Assembly (NCBI RefSeq): GCF_000150955.2
Contig: NC_011692.1
Coordinates: 62,001-126,000, forward strand
Source of the DNA: Phaeodactylum tricornutum CCAP 1055/1
Taxonomy: Eukaryota > Bacillariophyta > Bacillariophyceae > Surirellales > Neidiaceae
DNA length: 64,000 bases
Direction: 5' to 3'
Of this stretch, positions 30,809 to 42,223 are shown in pieces (the stretch's first letter is position 1; each line of letters begins with the position of its first letter). The translations under genes were made by a program, and so were the position numbers. The notes beneath the pieces are model-generated. The model did no database searches. It was not told the origin of the DNA and saw nothing but the letters and a program-made list of their open reading frames with translations.

Positions 30809-31398
30809 TGTCGACTACCAACTACGGGGCAGAAAGTACAACACGGACGTTGTTGGCAGCGTTCTAACGCTAACTATGTGTATGTGTGTGTGAGAGAGAG
30901 AGAGAGAGGCTGACTGTTGGACGGATGAGTAATGGAAACAAGGAGGCTCACCAAGGAATGATGAAGGGGACGCCCACAAATGATGAGGATGATTAGGGTC
31001 CCTCGGTGCGTACACACATACACGCACACCTATACTCGCACACTTATTCACTCGATACTTCTGCGGGCCTCGCCGTTCGTCCCGTGATACGCATAAACTG
31101 CCCAAACGCCCGGGAACGTCGCGATTGGCGCGCCAGTCCGCCATTTCCCGCGCTCGAATTCTCCGCCAACCCGTACCTTCCATCTACCGTTACCAGACCG
31201 TTACACCGGGTGACACTAAGTATAGACGCCTAATGAGGATCGAGCAAACACTCTAGAGTTGCCGTCCCAGTCCCTTCCGTTCCAAACGAGCTAACCGTCA
31301 CACTCTAGGTTACAGTAGCTACCTCCTATTCGAAAGCAAGCATCTTTCTAGACACACCGTGACCAGGAATGCTTGTAACCGAAAATGTTTGTACAAGG
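30809..31398. other. SMC3 upstream region
   Basis: This spacer between the SMC3 start (minus) and the stop of the XTPase-like gene (minus) contains a (TG)n(GA)n microsatellite at 30878-30908 and C/A-rich sequence near 31006-31040. A minus-strand frame of 122 residues at 30815-31183 covers simple repeats and is not convincing. Confidence 0.5.
30878..30908. repeat. (TG)n-(GA)n microsatellite
   Basis: An interrupted TG run (tgtgtatgtgtgtgtg) runs directly into a perfect run of eight GA units with a final g. It lies about 70 bases upstream of the SMC3 start codon, in the probable 5' UTR or promoter. A similar GTGTGAGAGTGTGTG stretch occurs in SMC3 intron 1 (about 30500-30530). Confidence 0.9.
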
Positions 31399-32124
31399 TC
31401 ACAAGGTGGAGGATGTATTGAGGAAAGTGTCGTCCTCGTTGGGGTACACGTCGGGTCGAATCCACGGCGCCAGTGCCAACACGATCGCGTGTGCGTAATA
31501 GTCCGCGCGATCAATCAAGCCGTCCGTCAGGATCCCTACCGTCCCGGAACCGTGTTTCGACAGCGTCCGATCAAAGACGCGATCATCGGCGTCTCCCAAT
31601 TCCATACCTTGTCGGATCAGCGTCGCAATAGTCGGAGGAATCCGAAACGACGCCGTCTTGGATACGCCGAACATTGCTTTCCTGTCTCCGTAGTACACGC
31701 GAGCGGCCGGACTGGCCAACACTTCCACAGTCTGCGCTTGTCTCCGTCCGTATACCGCCATCCACGCCATACAAAAGAGAACTTCCTCCCCGTTCTTCCC
31801 GGTGCTCCAGTCTAAACCGCCTTCCATACCCACCGCCAAGTGCGGATGCCGGCCGTTGGCTTGGCGAAACTCGTTGTGAGCCGCCTGGGCCCGGTTCTGG
31901 GCACCCCGCAGAGTTTCGTCGTCACCAAACGGTTGATCCGGCACGCCGCTAGCGACGGTAAAGCTTTGAATGTCCAAGACGACGGTTGTATGCGGCTTGT
32001 CCTGGATCGCCTGTCGCAAAGCGCGTTCCACTGCCAGGACTTTGGACGGATTCGACGACCCCACTGCCACGCGCAGTATCGTCGTTGTTGACGACGCCAC
32101 GACCGTCGTGTCCGTGCCGTTCAT
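31399..32124 (-). CDS. YjjX-type non-canonical purine NTP phosphatase (ITP/XTP)
   Basis: The first ATG in the open frame is at 32124 (241 residues); the frame is open upstream to a GTG at 32361 and a spliced N-terminal exon cannot be excluded. Signature segments of the DUF84/YjjX family are visible: RVAVGSSNPSKVLAVERAL at the start, VPDQPFGDDETLRGAQNRA, AVGMEGGLDW, and a GVSKTASFRIPP-like loop followed by a catalytic-type ELGDADDRVF and GSGTVGILTDGLIDRADYY. In E. coli YjjX hydrolyses ITP and XTP to the monophosphates, cleaning the nucleotide pool. The plant and animal relatives are less well studied. No targeting peptide is obvious from the chosen start, so a cytosolic enzyme is likely. Confidence 0.85.
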   Translation of the reverse strand: MNGTDTTVVASSTTTILRVAVGSSNPSKVLAVERALRQAIQDKPHTTVVLDIQSFTVASGVPDQPFGDDETLRGAQNRAQAAHNEFRQANGRHPHLAVGMEGGLDWSTGKNGEEVLFCMAWMAVYGRRQAQTVEVLASPAARVYYGDRKAMFGVSKTASFRIPPTIATLIRQGMELGDADDRVFDRTLSKHGSGTVGILTDGLIDRADYYAHAIVLALAPWIRPDVYPNEDDTFLNTSSTL

Positions 32125-33013
32125 GGGACGGGACACGAATATGCACCAGTGGAGAGTTACGGGTTGGTATTGCGGAGTGTCTTGCCTGCGGAAACCGAAA
32201 AAATCCCCGCTTACCCTCCCAATGTGTTCCGACCGTTGACCTGGATCTTCATTGGCCGCACTGCCGTCAGTCGGTGGGGGACCAGAGTTGGGACAGACAT
32301 CCTGTCGGAGTAGAGCCGCGATATTTGGTATAGGAATGATACAATATAACGGAGAATTCACTTATCAGTCAGACCGGAGGGTGACGGGATTGCGACATCG
32401 AGCCAATCCAGTACAACAGCCCCCCATGTCGTTGTATCCCTGCATGCGTACACATCCATAAGAACTTTACCATCGCATTCGTTCCGTTTCAAAATTCTGT
32501 CCGACTTGCCTTTTGCAAATCAAGCGTTCTTGCTACGGTAGAAAGTGGTTTGCGCATCAGGACTAATGATGTGTGACCGAATTGACGACTGTGAGGGAAA
32601 CAAGGCTGGACCTGTTGTTCACAGTCAATCTTTTTAGAATGATGATCTACTTATGCAGACATCGATGAAGGCATTTTCACTTTTCAGTCTCTTGTGAGGT
32701 TGACGTCGGATGTCCGTTGGCATGACCCAGATACCGAATGGTCGAGCTTGCTCGGAGCGCCATGCTGTGATCAAGGGTAAGGGGTTGTCTTTTTGGGCGC
32801 GTTTCTTTCGATGTCGGTACTTCCGGAAAGAAATCTTTTGGAATCCAGTCAAAAAAAGATACGAAACTTGATGGCATCCATTACCGGTCGCACACTCTCT
32901 TTACATTGGAAGTAAAAGCAGGCTCTTGGACGCACCCGAGTCGAAAGACATACTCTTTCTTATCTCGTTACAAAGAACAACGCTGCATTGCTCGAAGCCC
33001 AACGGAGCTAGTA
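32125..33013. other. divergent intergenic region
   Basis: About 890 bp between the XTPase-like ATG (minus) and the membrane-protein ATG (plus). Minus-strand frames at 32634-32877 are short and not protein-like. Probably two promoters and 5' UTRs. Confidence 0.45.
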
Positions 33014-34041
33014 ATGACCTTGGCTAGCTTCATCTCGTCGGCGAATCCTTCCGTCGCCGTTGCGGGTATCCGCCACTCGGTTACCTCCGTGGTTCCCCAC
33101 GTGTTCCCCTCGGTGCTTCCAAAGACTGCGTTGGTCGTGTCCAAGTCGTCAGCTGCGGTGGTGAATGTCTTGCGGGCTGGTGCTGCGTTGACGGCGACGA
33201 AGGACTACGGCGATGTTGCCATTCAGTACTTTACATCGATACGGGTACCGGCAGCTCTGGTTGCCGGAAGTTCCTTGGCGGCTCTGTTTGCCCTCGTGGA
33301 CGAGGCTAAAGTTGAGAGTATGGGCGAAGAAACATCCCTGGAACGCAAGCTGGTACTGCTCTATCACGTTTTGGTACTTTCTTCCTTTCTGCTTTCCATC
33401 AACGTCATTATTGTATCGACGGCCATGAGTAACGTGTTCCTACTAGGGGTCAACAACCCGATGGCCACGTCAACATACGCGTTGCTCAAACGAGAATACG
33501 ATTACGAATTTGCCTTGACTAGCTGGTCTTTTATGGTGCGTAAGACGAGCCTGTGGTACGGCTGGCGACTACATAGGCCTTTGCCCTTTTGACTGACCTT
33601 GCGTTTCGTTTCGTCATCGCGACCGACTAGACGAGCGTCTTTTCCTTTTTGAGTGGAGTCGCCGTCCGGGGTCTGATTCAATTCGAAATGTTCACCAAAC
33701 GAAGAAAGCGACACGCTCTCTTGGCTATTTGCTCGGTCTCTTCCATGGTGTTGCATCTCATGGGATTCGTGAATCGGCGTTTACCGCACTGGCCAAATAT
33801 GTTTCGTATGACCGTGGATGTCACGACCATGTTCGTACAGCGTTCCATACAAGGAGGAGCACCGTGTGAGCTTGCTTCGGTAATACTCATGTTGGGAGGC
33901 GTTGTGGCAGGCATCTCGCTCTTTGTTGTACCGACCCAGTACACAGGGACGGCTCAGGATTACAAAACAATCAACGACGAAGAAACTCCGAAAAAGAAGA
34001 GTGCGATCCAAAAATCACAGAGTAAACCAGCAAAAGCTTGA
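33014..34041 (+). CDS. polytopic membrane protein, two exons, unknown
   Basis: Read as 33014..33535 and 33631..34041, giving 310 residues. The 95-bp intron starts GTGCGT and ends CGACTAG, and the join is in phase zero (SWSFM then TSVFSF). The first ATG in frame is at 33014, although the frame is open from a TTG upstream. At least four or five hydrophobic segments are visible: ALVAGSSLAALFAL, LVLLYHVLVLSSFLLSINVIIV, VFSFLSGVAVRGLI, ALLAICSVSSMVLHLMGFV and VILMLGGVVAGISLFVV. The N-terminus is Ser/Ala/Val-rich with few acids, which could be a mitochondrial presequence. The C-terminus is lysine-rich (TPKKKSAIQKSQSKPAKA). The family is not recognised. Confidence 0.7.
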
Positions 34042-35752
34042 AATGGGTCCCTCCGAAAGAGGATCGCCTTTTCACATTTCTTGTTTTGTCATCTACTATT
34101 CCCTCGTTATCGCTAATGCATGCGAATACTAACTTCTACCAATAGCAAAACCTATGCTGCAAAGAATTTGCCAGGCCGTTAATTAACTGTGAACAACACT
34201 ACACCAACACCAGCAGCATGCGCTCACTTTTTTCTTTGTATCAAGATGTCAATCTTTTAAAATACCACCCGGAACGACCGGCCAAGTAGGACAAAAGTTC
34301 ACAATCTATCAGCACGGCGACACCATAATAGGTTCGATGGCGAAGCGAGAATATCGAAGTTCTTCTTGGAAAAGAACATCCATGATTCTGACGGACGGTG
34401 ACTAAAACTCCAAAAATATCTCAACACATGATACGCTGATCAAATCATGGAAAAACTCGACCAATCACAGTTACGCCAACCTAACTGCTCACGGAAGAAG
34501 TAACAGGATGACGCATTCGCTTGGAATGGAGGAAATCACAACAGTCAAAGTCAGCGGGGTTTGTGGAGCCAGATCCATTTTGGACGTCCGAGGACAGTGC
34601 TCGCTGTACCTTTTCGCCCCCTTGAAATTCCGGCGATCAGCTCACTTACGCGGAATCTAAAAGGAAGCGGAAGAGATCCTTCATCTAGATGTGCAGTATC
34701 CTTTACTTTAGGCAATTCGATTTACGTTGAAGCTCTCCGGTCGTTGAGCAGCCCGAATCCAAGCCAAGTATGAATTTTTCACCGAGAACATTCAAGCTGT
34801 ACAACACGTTTGTGGATATTTACTGTCAATGGCCACAATCATGCGAACGTGAACTTTCAATCACCGGTGACGGTGCATGTTAATTGTAAGCTTGCCGGGA
34901 AGAACGCAACGACCCTTCCCAGCACCACAAGCAAATCCTTTCAAAATTAGTATTGTAAATAAGCTTCTAGTTCGGTTGAGTAGAGAGCACCGTGCAGTTT
35001 TCAAACTCTCTGTGCGGTCTTTGAAAGACTGCACAGACGAGATTAGACTAGATATTAGTCCATGCAGTCTTTCTTCGGATAAACTGAGGAAACGAGAGAA
35101 ATGCATTGTTCGCAACCTCTGATTTTTCTTTCCAATAGGATCCGAAGGTCGTACTCTCCAATTCAATGAAGTAAATAAGTGATTTTTGGATGATTAGAAG
35201 GATTCTGCTTTTATATAGTCAAAAAGGAGAATTGGACTAATGGCCAATTCTTCTTCTAGGGAATGGCTTTCCATTTCTTTATAAAAAAATTCGGAAAACT
35301 CGCAAAGATCAGAAAGGGAACTCCCAAGACGACTTCATAGCAATCCAAGGTTTATTTGGAAAAACCGGCTCAAGGGCTCTGAAGTAAAACTTTGTTGCTA
35401 CCGTTTGCAATTATGTTAGTGTAAGGCGTTGAAATCATTTATACCTTTTATTTGACTAGGTGAGCCGATCATAGCAATGCGAAAGTGTTGGGATTCGCTG
35501 GCCAAACGTCCAATACCGATTTCCGCCATTTCTTCTTTTCAAATGATTCTTCCTTTCAACAGGACCCCTGCTAACACACAAAAACAAATGAAATTCTCTC
35601 AAGGTCCTGGCTCATGTCAGTGCATGTTTCACAACAAAGCCCCGTCGTGACGATCACAGCAACTCCCATAGAGGCTTCGTTTGCAAACATTGGTTGACTA
35701 ACGTTTGTGGTGTAGCTACTTACAGTTCAAAGGTTCCGCAACTCTTTTCAGT
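34042..35752. other. long intergenic region, no gene
   Basis: About 1.7 kb, AT-rich, with only short frames. It includes an 11-bp perfect inverted repeat at 35023-35073 described separately. The end of the region carries the leader of the DUF6824-type gene. Confidence 0.5.
35023..35073. repeat. inverted repeat, 11-bp arms with nested palindrome
   Basis: The arms gaaagactgca (35023-35033) and tgcagtctttc (35063-35073) are perfectly complementary. Between them lies a smaller palindrome, gactagatattagtc (35046-35060), with arms gacta and tagtc. Together they could form a long imperfect hairpin. It sits in a gene-free region, 0.7 kb before the next gene. Confidence 0.75.
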
Positions 35753-36304
35753 ATGAGAGCTACAAAGGAGGACACACTAGGTGATCAAGCTGACAGGATA
35801 CTGCTATCAACTGATTTCGAACCCAGTTGTTATTCTGTCATCTGTGGGAGAGGCAAGGAATGTTTTGATTCCATTGGTAACCGACGATTTCGTGTGATTG
35901 TAAGTCTGTTCATCGCACAATACTCAGCATCCAGGTCCAAATTGGCAAAGTCGATAATAGTATCGAATATTGTAGACACAATTCGATCGGCAGGTGGTGG
36001 GTTCGTAAAATTCGAGGATGGCGCATGGTGGGAAGTAAGCGATGCCAATGCTCGTGAAAAAGTAGGAGCTTTGATTCGGGATTACCTGTATACGAAATAC
36101 AAGTCCGCCGCTAAGTCCAAAATGGCTCGACGCAAAGCGCGGCGACGCAGGCGAGAAGAGACGGATACGGAGGATAACGACTCGGGATCAAATTCTAAAA
36201 GCAATCTGTGGATTAGCTCAAAGCATGTGCACACTGGCGCAGACTATTGCGGTTCTCTCTTTCATAGCGACAATGAGGACAGCATTACTGTAACGTCTGT
36301 ATAA
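35753..36304 (+). CDS. DUF6824-type diatom protein 1
   Basis: Single exon, 183 residues, using the ATG at 35753 (the frame is open from a TTG upstream). Residues about 20-120 form the conserved domain: SVICGRGKECFDSIGNRRFR, then Y-S-A-S-R-SK.AKS.IV..IVD.IR..GG.FVKF..G.WWEV.D..AREKVG..IRD.L. I know this as the DUF6824 domain common in diatoms, of unknown function. The GRGK...N..GN..FR start and the helix before the basic tail suggest a small DNA- or protein-binding fold (inference). After it comes a run of basic residues (SKMARRKARRRRREE, a likely nuclear signal) and an acidic, Ser-rich tail. Compare the gene at 43905. Confidence 0.75.
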   Translation: MRATKEDTLGDQADRILLSTDFEPSCYSVICGRGKECFDSIGNRRFRVIVSLFIAQYSASRSKLAKSIIVSNIVDTIRSAGGGFVKFEDGAWWEVSDANAREKVGALIRDYLYTKYKSAAKSKMARRKARRRRREETDTEDNDSGSNSKSNLWISSKHVHTGADYCGSLFHSDNEDSITVTSV

Positions 36305-37335
36305 GAAGGAGCAATAGGAATTTAAGGATTCAGCTTTGACGTTTTGGAAAACACTGGGCATTCGCTGGATCCCTTGCAAAACGTGTGACCTATTTCAGAA
36401 AATCTGCCTTTATGACGGAAAAACATAGCCACAATTTTTTCTCTTTGTCATAATTCCTTTTTGCAACGTAAGTATTTGGCTGTCATTAGCATCGGAAATC
36501 GACTGCAATTGCCCTTTAAAGTAATCCAAACGATTTTTAAATGTATTATGGAGGTGCCGCGCTACAACCAGAAATGGTGGAAGGGTTACTGCATACTGGA
36601 AGAAGGAAAGTTGATTTTCAGACCATGGACAATGAGGCAGATGGGAGAGTTTCAGCTGGAGACTTGACAACATAGGGTGCCCGACGTGTCTGCTAGTTTG
36701 TGCAATCTGTTGTTGATGAAAGGTATGTATGTGGTGGTTCTGATCGCTTGCCTATCGCAGTCGTTTGGTGGAATTTGAACTTGACCAGCTCAAGCGGAGC
36801 CGATCGAGGTATAGAGCAGAATGATACCCGGTAGCCCACAGCGTAAGCGCACACTGTGGCGAAATTTGCTCGCCCACATACCATCGTAATTGATGAAGGT
36901 CATTCCGTATTGTTCTAGCACTGATGAGCTGTTCCAATGTCAATATGTACCCTGAAATGAAACCATAACAGCAAGAAAAAGAAGGCTCCAGTCTCTGTCT
37001 CTTCTGAACGCATTCGCGGTCGTCTTGTGTCGAAATTGAGCCTCACAGCGACGCTGTTACATTGCTGTGATGCTGCCACAAGGTGTTCGCCCATCATTGA
37101 CTATGAGTTTCGTTTTTTGCTCATTGGCGAAAGGCTTAGGAGACCGAACACATTATCGGTTACTCTTTGACAATGGTTACAGCCTGCTTCGGCGAGCACT
37201 TTACTGTCAGTTTCTCTTCAGAAGAGACCTAGAGGGAGACATTTTGGTGGGACTGGCTACAGGCGAAAATTCCTTGTTCTAATGTTTATAGGTTTAGTTA
37301 TGCTGGTTCCTACCTAACCTGCTAAACATAAAAAA
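36305..37335. other. intergenic between convergent genes
   Basis: About 1 kb with several 60-90-residue frames on both strands, none of them recognised. Probable 3' UTRs plus unassigned sequence. Confidence 0.45.
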
Positions 37336-38346
37336 TTACTTTATTTGGGCTGTCAATTCCGATTTATCCCAAAACTCGTCGGAAAGCTTCACATAACTAA
37401 ATTCGTAGCAGTGTTTGGTGTATTGGTTGTGTTCCTTACTGAACATGGCGAAAGAGTTGTCGCGGAAGGCATCAAAGAAATCAGATCCGTTAGATGAAGG
37501 TAGCCCGTGAACTTCAATCTGGACTTGTCGAGCGTCTACTCCAATCCAATCCTTGTAGTTTCTCCATTCACAACCTTCACAGTCGATTTTGAAGAGATCG
37601 ATAGTTCGATCCTCATGGTTCAGACGACGCTGAATTTCTTGAAATGTCAAAACTTCTTGTTCACCAGCTCGTTTCTTGATTTTTTCATTGTAGGCTTGAT
37701 CGTAGCTACTGCCCAATCCCCACTGGTGATAGTGAATTCTCTTGTCCGGATTCTGGGGACGATCGAAGTCGCCGAAATCAAACACATGTATTTCACACTG
37801 ACCCTTTCCGACAAGGTCTAGCATGCTGTCTTCAAACAAGTAGTTCCCGTTGCTGCCGAACGAGTAGATAAGGCAGTTGTCTCTAGTTCGCAAGCGGTGC
37901 GGGTCGCAGACCCACTTGGGGCCGTCTCCGTGACCCCCAACACGAATGACGTGCTGACAAGTAAAGTCAGGCTGCAAGTTTCTGATATACCACTTCCAAG
38001 GGTCCGCCGACCCGGCATTGGGATTTTTGGGATTTTGGTACTGCTGGAAAGTTACCGCTTTCTTGCGCATCTTATTCCAGGAATTGTCTCCAATGTCGTC
38101 AAAAAAACCAAAGCTTTGCCTTGCTGCGAGCCCGGTCGAAATGGGTTCGAAAGACTTAACAGCAACTTGCTGGTTTACAGCTATTGCGGCTCGGGTGGCA
38201 TAAGACTCGGAAACAGCAGTGGATCTTTGAAACCAGACGTCAATTGCGGCAATCGAGACGAGAAATGCAACCAGAGTTATCACAGTAGAACGAATCTTGC
38301 CCAAACTCTGGTCGCGACGGAATGCAAAACGATTGCCAACCTTCAT
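37336..38346 (-). CDS. METTL24-like/FkbM-type putative methyltransferase, type II membrane
   Basis: Single exon, 336 residues, ATG at 38346. A basic N-terminus (RFAFRRDQSLGKIR) and one hydrophobic segment (about 20-36, STVITLVAFLVSIAAIDVWF) make it a probable type II Golgi/ER membrane protein. The luminal domain resembles the METTL24/FkbM-like group: CQHVIRVGGHGDGPKWVCDP, NCLIYSFGSNGNYLFEDSM, CEIHVFDFGDF, then HYHQWGLGS, IDLFKIDCEGCEWRNYKDW, VQIEVHGLPS. In that group the GS.G.Y.FE segment and the DxEGxEW segment mark the nucleotide-fold and active-site regions. SAM-dependent methylation is the expected chemistry; the substrate is unknown. Confidence 0.8.
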   Translation of the reverse strand: MKVGNRFAFRRDQSLGKIRSTVITLVAFLVSIAAIDVWFQRSTAVSESYATRAAIAVNQQVAVKSFEPISTGLAARQSFGFFDDIGDNSWNKMRKKAVTFQQYQNPKNPNAGSADPWKWYIRNLQPDFTCQHVIRVGGHGDGPKWVCDPHRLRTRDNCLIYSFGSNGNYLFEDSMLDLVGKGQCEIHVFDFGDFDRPQNPDKRIHYHQWGLGSSYDQAYNEKIKKRAGEQEVLTFQEIQRRLNHEDRTIDLFKIDCEGCEWRNYKDWIGVDARQVQIEVHGLPSSNGSDFFDAFRDNSFAMFSKEHNQYTKHCYEFSYVKLSDEFWDKSELTAQIK

Positions 38347-40095
38347 GTTTGATTGTTCTTTTGTATATTATGTACGCTTCGCAAATTGATGAGTCTTTTG
38401 GCGACTGACCATTTGAATCATTGCACGGGCAAGTTCGACTCTCAACGGAATGTGATGGTGTTCGCAATGTTTCGAATATATTTATGAATAATTAAGTGAT
38501 CTGCTGTGTGTAGTTCTGTAAATACGTTTCGATGTTCCGTTACTCCTTCGTTTAAAATATCGTGTCAGATACCTAGTTATTTTTCAAAATTTTTGGAATC
38601 TATCCTAAATTAATTGACCATCCCTTCCTCCCGTTACATGCTCTCTTAATATAAGTGAAAACCCCAGTGGTAGTGGATCTACTGGTGTGACATAGGAAGT
38701 ACGTCCTAGAAGCTTATATTAATCTTGTGTTACGTATCATTGCGTCCTCTATGTAATCTACGGTAAATATGGACCTACGTATCGACTACGGTGAGTTTAT
38801 CTCAGCTTTTTAACAGTCAGCCCCCCAATGCAGGCACGGACGTGTATGGTATGTTTCTTGTCCTTTTGGAGAGAAACGGGGGGGACAGAGCAAAATTGTC
38901 CCTCGCGACTCATTGGAGTCGTGTTGCTTTGCCCGGCGCAATTCGCACAGTCAAAAACTCGCTTATATGAATAGGTATTCTGTCAGAGACGAAACGGACA
39001 AAAAAGTGCGTTAACAACCTCTTAACGAAACAATTGGTCAAGAACGGCAAAATTGTATTGGCTCACGCAACAAACAAAGAACACTGAACCAGATGCAAGT
39101 ATGAAACACGCAAAAGTCAGACTTTGGAGGGGCAGTGGAAAATCATTGGCAAGGAAGCAAAGATCTTAATTCCGCACAATTTTGCCCTGAAATCCACATC
39201 TAGTAGCCATAATCTGAATTAATGACAGTTTTAAACCATCTTTTGTTGTGCCTTAAAGCAATACTCTATTGATTCTGCATCGGAGAAGACTGATATTTTC
39301 TGCCCCTGCTCACAGTCAATTGAGCATTAAGTTGTCATGACATAGCTTTCATGGGTTTTCCCCAAGATTGCGGATCCAGTACGGATCAAAACTATCCCAT
39401 GGGTGCTGAGCTGCAGAGTGGCTGGAATGGTCAAAATGGTGAGTACTTGCCATTGAATACGGTGTGAAAGTAGACTGCTGTTTAGGTTGTATGCACACCC
39501 AACTGAACATGTCTTAAAACAGATAGTCATTGTATATGATTTGGTCATTGAGTATGACTGGTAATTTCTGATAGTGTCATAGGGTATAACTCCAAATCAC
39601 TTACCAATTTTTTGGCAAGATATGCTGGATAGCATTTTGTACTAAGACCGCTGGATATAGGTAAGTTGGAAAAAGTGCGTCCTTGTGTAATGCCTTCTTT
39701 CTAATTAGCCAGTCTACCGGTGAGTTGCATTGGATGATGAATAAAACTAGCTAATTTCACTGGTGAGGAGCACTGGATAGTATGTAGTATTTATAGAGTA
39801 ATGCCATGCGGCTTAGAACGGCAGGTAGGTGAGTCTGGAGACTTGTGTTGGCTCCTGCGGTTGCAAGGCATTACAATTGTGTAGTGTGTTGACTTGCATC
39901 GCATTTTGTTGTTTGTTCTTTTATTTTGAAATTGTTGATCTTGTTGGAATGGCTGCTGACGGTGTTAATGGACTGGATTGTCTACTCTGGCAGCATATGC
40001 ATTTACATTACAAATAAAGGTTCTGATGCAGTGGACTTGTCATATAGTACAACCAATTTACATGCAAAGCACAGGGAAACCCTGTGTTGACAAAG
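38347..40095. other. gene-free region before the copia fossil
   Basis: About 1.75 kb of AT-rich sequence with no convincing gene. Degenerate direct repeats with a ctggata core are scattered at 39620-39785, for example an approximately 42-bp pair starting near 39717 and 39759. A short perfect hairpin cacaggg-aaa-ccctgtg lies at 40070-40086 just before the copia remnant. Confidence 0.5.
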
Positions 40096-41833
40096 CCTGG
40101 TAAACAATGGATTGGTATTATGACAAAAAACCTGCAATCCACCTAAGCAAGCTCAAAGACTGTAAAACTCTACTTGCATATGACACTCCCCACAGGTTAG
40201 ACAGTGGGTACAAGGACCTATGCTAATGCAATGTCTGGATTAATGACCTTCTGATATAATGAAAAGAGATTCTCCCACAACTAGTCCATGAGATTGTGAT
40301 CATTCAGTCCACTGAGTGATCTCTTACCATCCGCCCAATACATTGTTGTGTATATGGACTATATGCAATACAGCCAAAATTTCTTCCATGCAACTCCCTT
40401 TTTTACCAAACAATCCATCCAGCATCTGGGATCATAACTAAAGCCATGATTGGCAACCAAATTGACACACTGTCTTAAAAAGAAAAATTATATCCATGTT
40501 GTCACGACACTCACAGAAACCCACTCCTATCATGCAACTCTGGATTGGTATGAACACGGATTACTCCACTCTTTATCTTGCAAAGGTATCCATAGATGCG
40601 CTTGAGTTGATCAACATGACCTTCTCGAGGGGCAACAGAAATTTGAGCCATAGTCATCACAACAGTAGCAATGTCAAAACGTCCCAATGTGATAAGCCAC
40701 TGTAGACTCCCCATCAAGGACTGATACTGCTTGATCCCATCTTTGTTTAACTTGGGGGTGGTTCCAACTCAGGATGATTGCCTTTATCTAAAAGTGATAC
40801 ATATTGCTTGGGTGGGTTGCCGTACATACATTTGTAGTACTCCATCTTTTGTGCAATGTATTTCCTGGGATGGCATGAAAGGGTTCCATCCTTGTCTTGT
40901 TTGAATGTGCAGCCTAAGTGGTACTCCAATGGTCCAATGCCTTTGAGCTTGTACTTGTGAACATTTTTGAGTTGTTTGACAATGGTATTGAGGTCATGGG
41001 CTGCAACGGCAATAGTGTCAATGTAGACGGCAATATACTAGTCGACGCCTTGACTCAGACACATCCAAGCATCGGAGTTGGCCTTGCTTGGTATAAAAGC
41101 CATGTCTCGAAGTGTGTTGGCAAACCTCTTGTGCCAGCGGAGTCCATTACTACGCAAACCGTACCGAGCCTTGCTGATGATGAATATGAGACCGGTGAGG
41201 TCTCCAAAAGCATTTTCCAAAAGACTAAGAAAGAGTTGCCAAAGGAGTTCCTTGCCAACTACCCAGCAGGGACAGTGTTGTTGTAAATGCGTAAATGGTT
41301 CTTCCAATGGAGAATAAACCCTTCCGCAGTACCTGTCCATGATGATCCTTATTTTGCAGTTGTGAGGTACCCCAGAGTAGTAGACAAACTGATCTTTGCA
41401 CTGGCAGACTCTGTGTAGTGCTTCACAACTTTGCGGAAAATGCTTTTACCCATGTCGGTCTGGAGCATATGCTCTAGGGCAGAATATATGAACTTGTCCT
41501 GCTCTTCAAAAAGAGACTTTTTTCCAAAGGGTCAGTAGGAATGTAGGTCAGATCCTGAACCTTTTCAACATTATGAGTCACTGCAGTAACAACAAACAAG
41601 CAATAAAAGTTGTCCCAGTAGCAATCATCCTTTGAGTGTTACAATATACACCAATGTACACTGTATGGACAGAAGCGCTGTTAGGGACAGACCCTGGTAA
41701 ACAGAAGAGGGCTTTATTACAAACAACTGGCGGTACACCTAGGGACTTAGGGACTGTAAAACTCTACTTGTTGGCAATGCTCCCCTTGCGTTAGGCAGCG
41801 GATAAAAGGACCTGTGCGAAAAAAGCAGTATGG
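40096..41833 (-). mobile_element. fossil Ty1/copia retrotransposon (CoDi-like)
   Basis: An old, broken, internally shortened copia-type remnant read on the minus strand. Protein-like pieces at 40511-40717, 40747-40929 and 41038-41340 match the reverse transcriptase and RNase H region of diatom CoDi elements (segments such as YQSLMGSLQW-type, HVDQLKRIYGYL and a short LGCTF stretch). A pair of diverged direct repeats at about 40096-40239 and 41692-41833 flank the coding remnant in the same orientation and may be degenerate LTR ends; they share stretches such as ctggtaaaca and actgtaaaactctacttg. Gag, protease and integrase were not recognised. Several breaks and the diverged ends point to an old insertion. 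Confidence 0.75.
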
Positions 41834-42223
41834 ATCAAAGAACTTTTAAAACAATGATTGAAGAGTTAGTGTAATAAACTAGTTCTTGTTGCTCCTCCAA
41901 TTTGCCAAGATACAACAAAACCTGCACACTGACTCGGCACCTCTCCACTTTGTTGCAGGTGCCGAAAAGCAGTTGGCCCTAAAGCACTTTCTGGCTTTGT
42001 TTTCTAAAACCCGGTACTTCTTATCAAGTGCATGGTTGTGACAAAACCATGCAGCATGAAAAGCATTAAATGGTGGAAAGATCTCTTTCATTGCTAGCTT
42101 CATGGTAGTTGTGTTTCTTACTTTCGGCCAGTGTTGTTCTTTGGGAGGTGTGTTCTACAAAGAAAGAGTAGGCTGCTAGGTGGAAAATCGAAAATTTCAT
42201 AGAGGGAACTGCAAAATTGAATT
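41834..42223. other. spacer between the two mobile-element remnants
   Basis: About 390 bp with one minus-strand frame of 74 residues at 41879-42103 that I could not assign. It may belong to an older insertion. Confidence 0.4.

Noticed and set aside
31440-31475. A gggtcgaatcc-like sequence resembling a tRNA T-loop
   Set aside because: It lies within the XTPase-like coding sequence and no acceptor stem or anticodon arm can be folded around it.
36410-36673. Overlapping frames on both strands at 36.4-36.7 kb
   Set aside because: No family recognised and both strands are equally open; too short to support a gene.
38686-38815. A stretch starting tgtgacat and ending aaca that might be a solo LTR
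   Set aside because: No target duplication and no matching second copy in the window; the ends could be chance.
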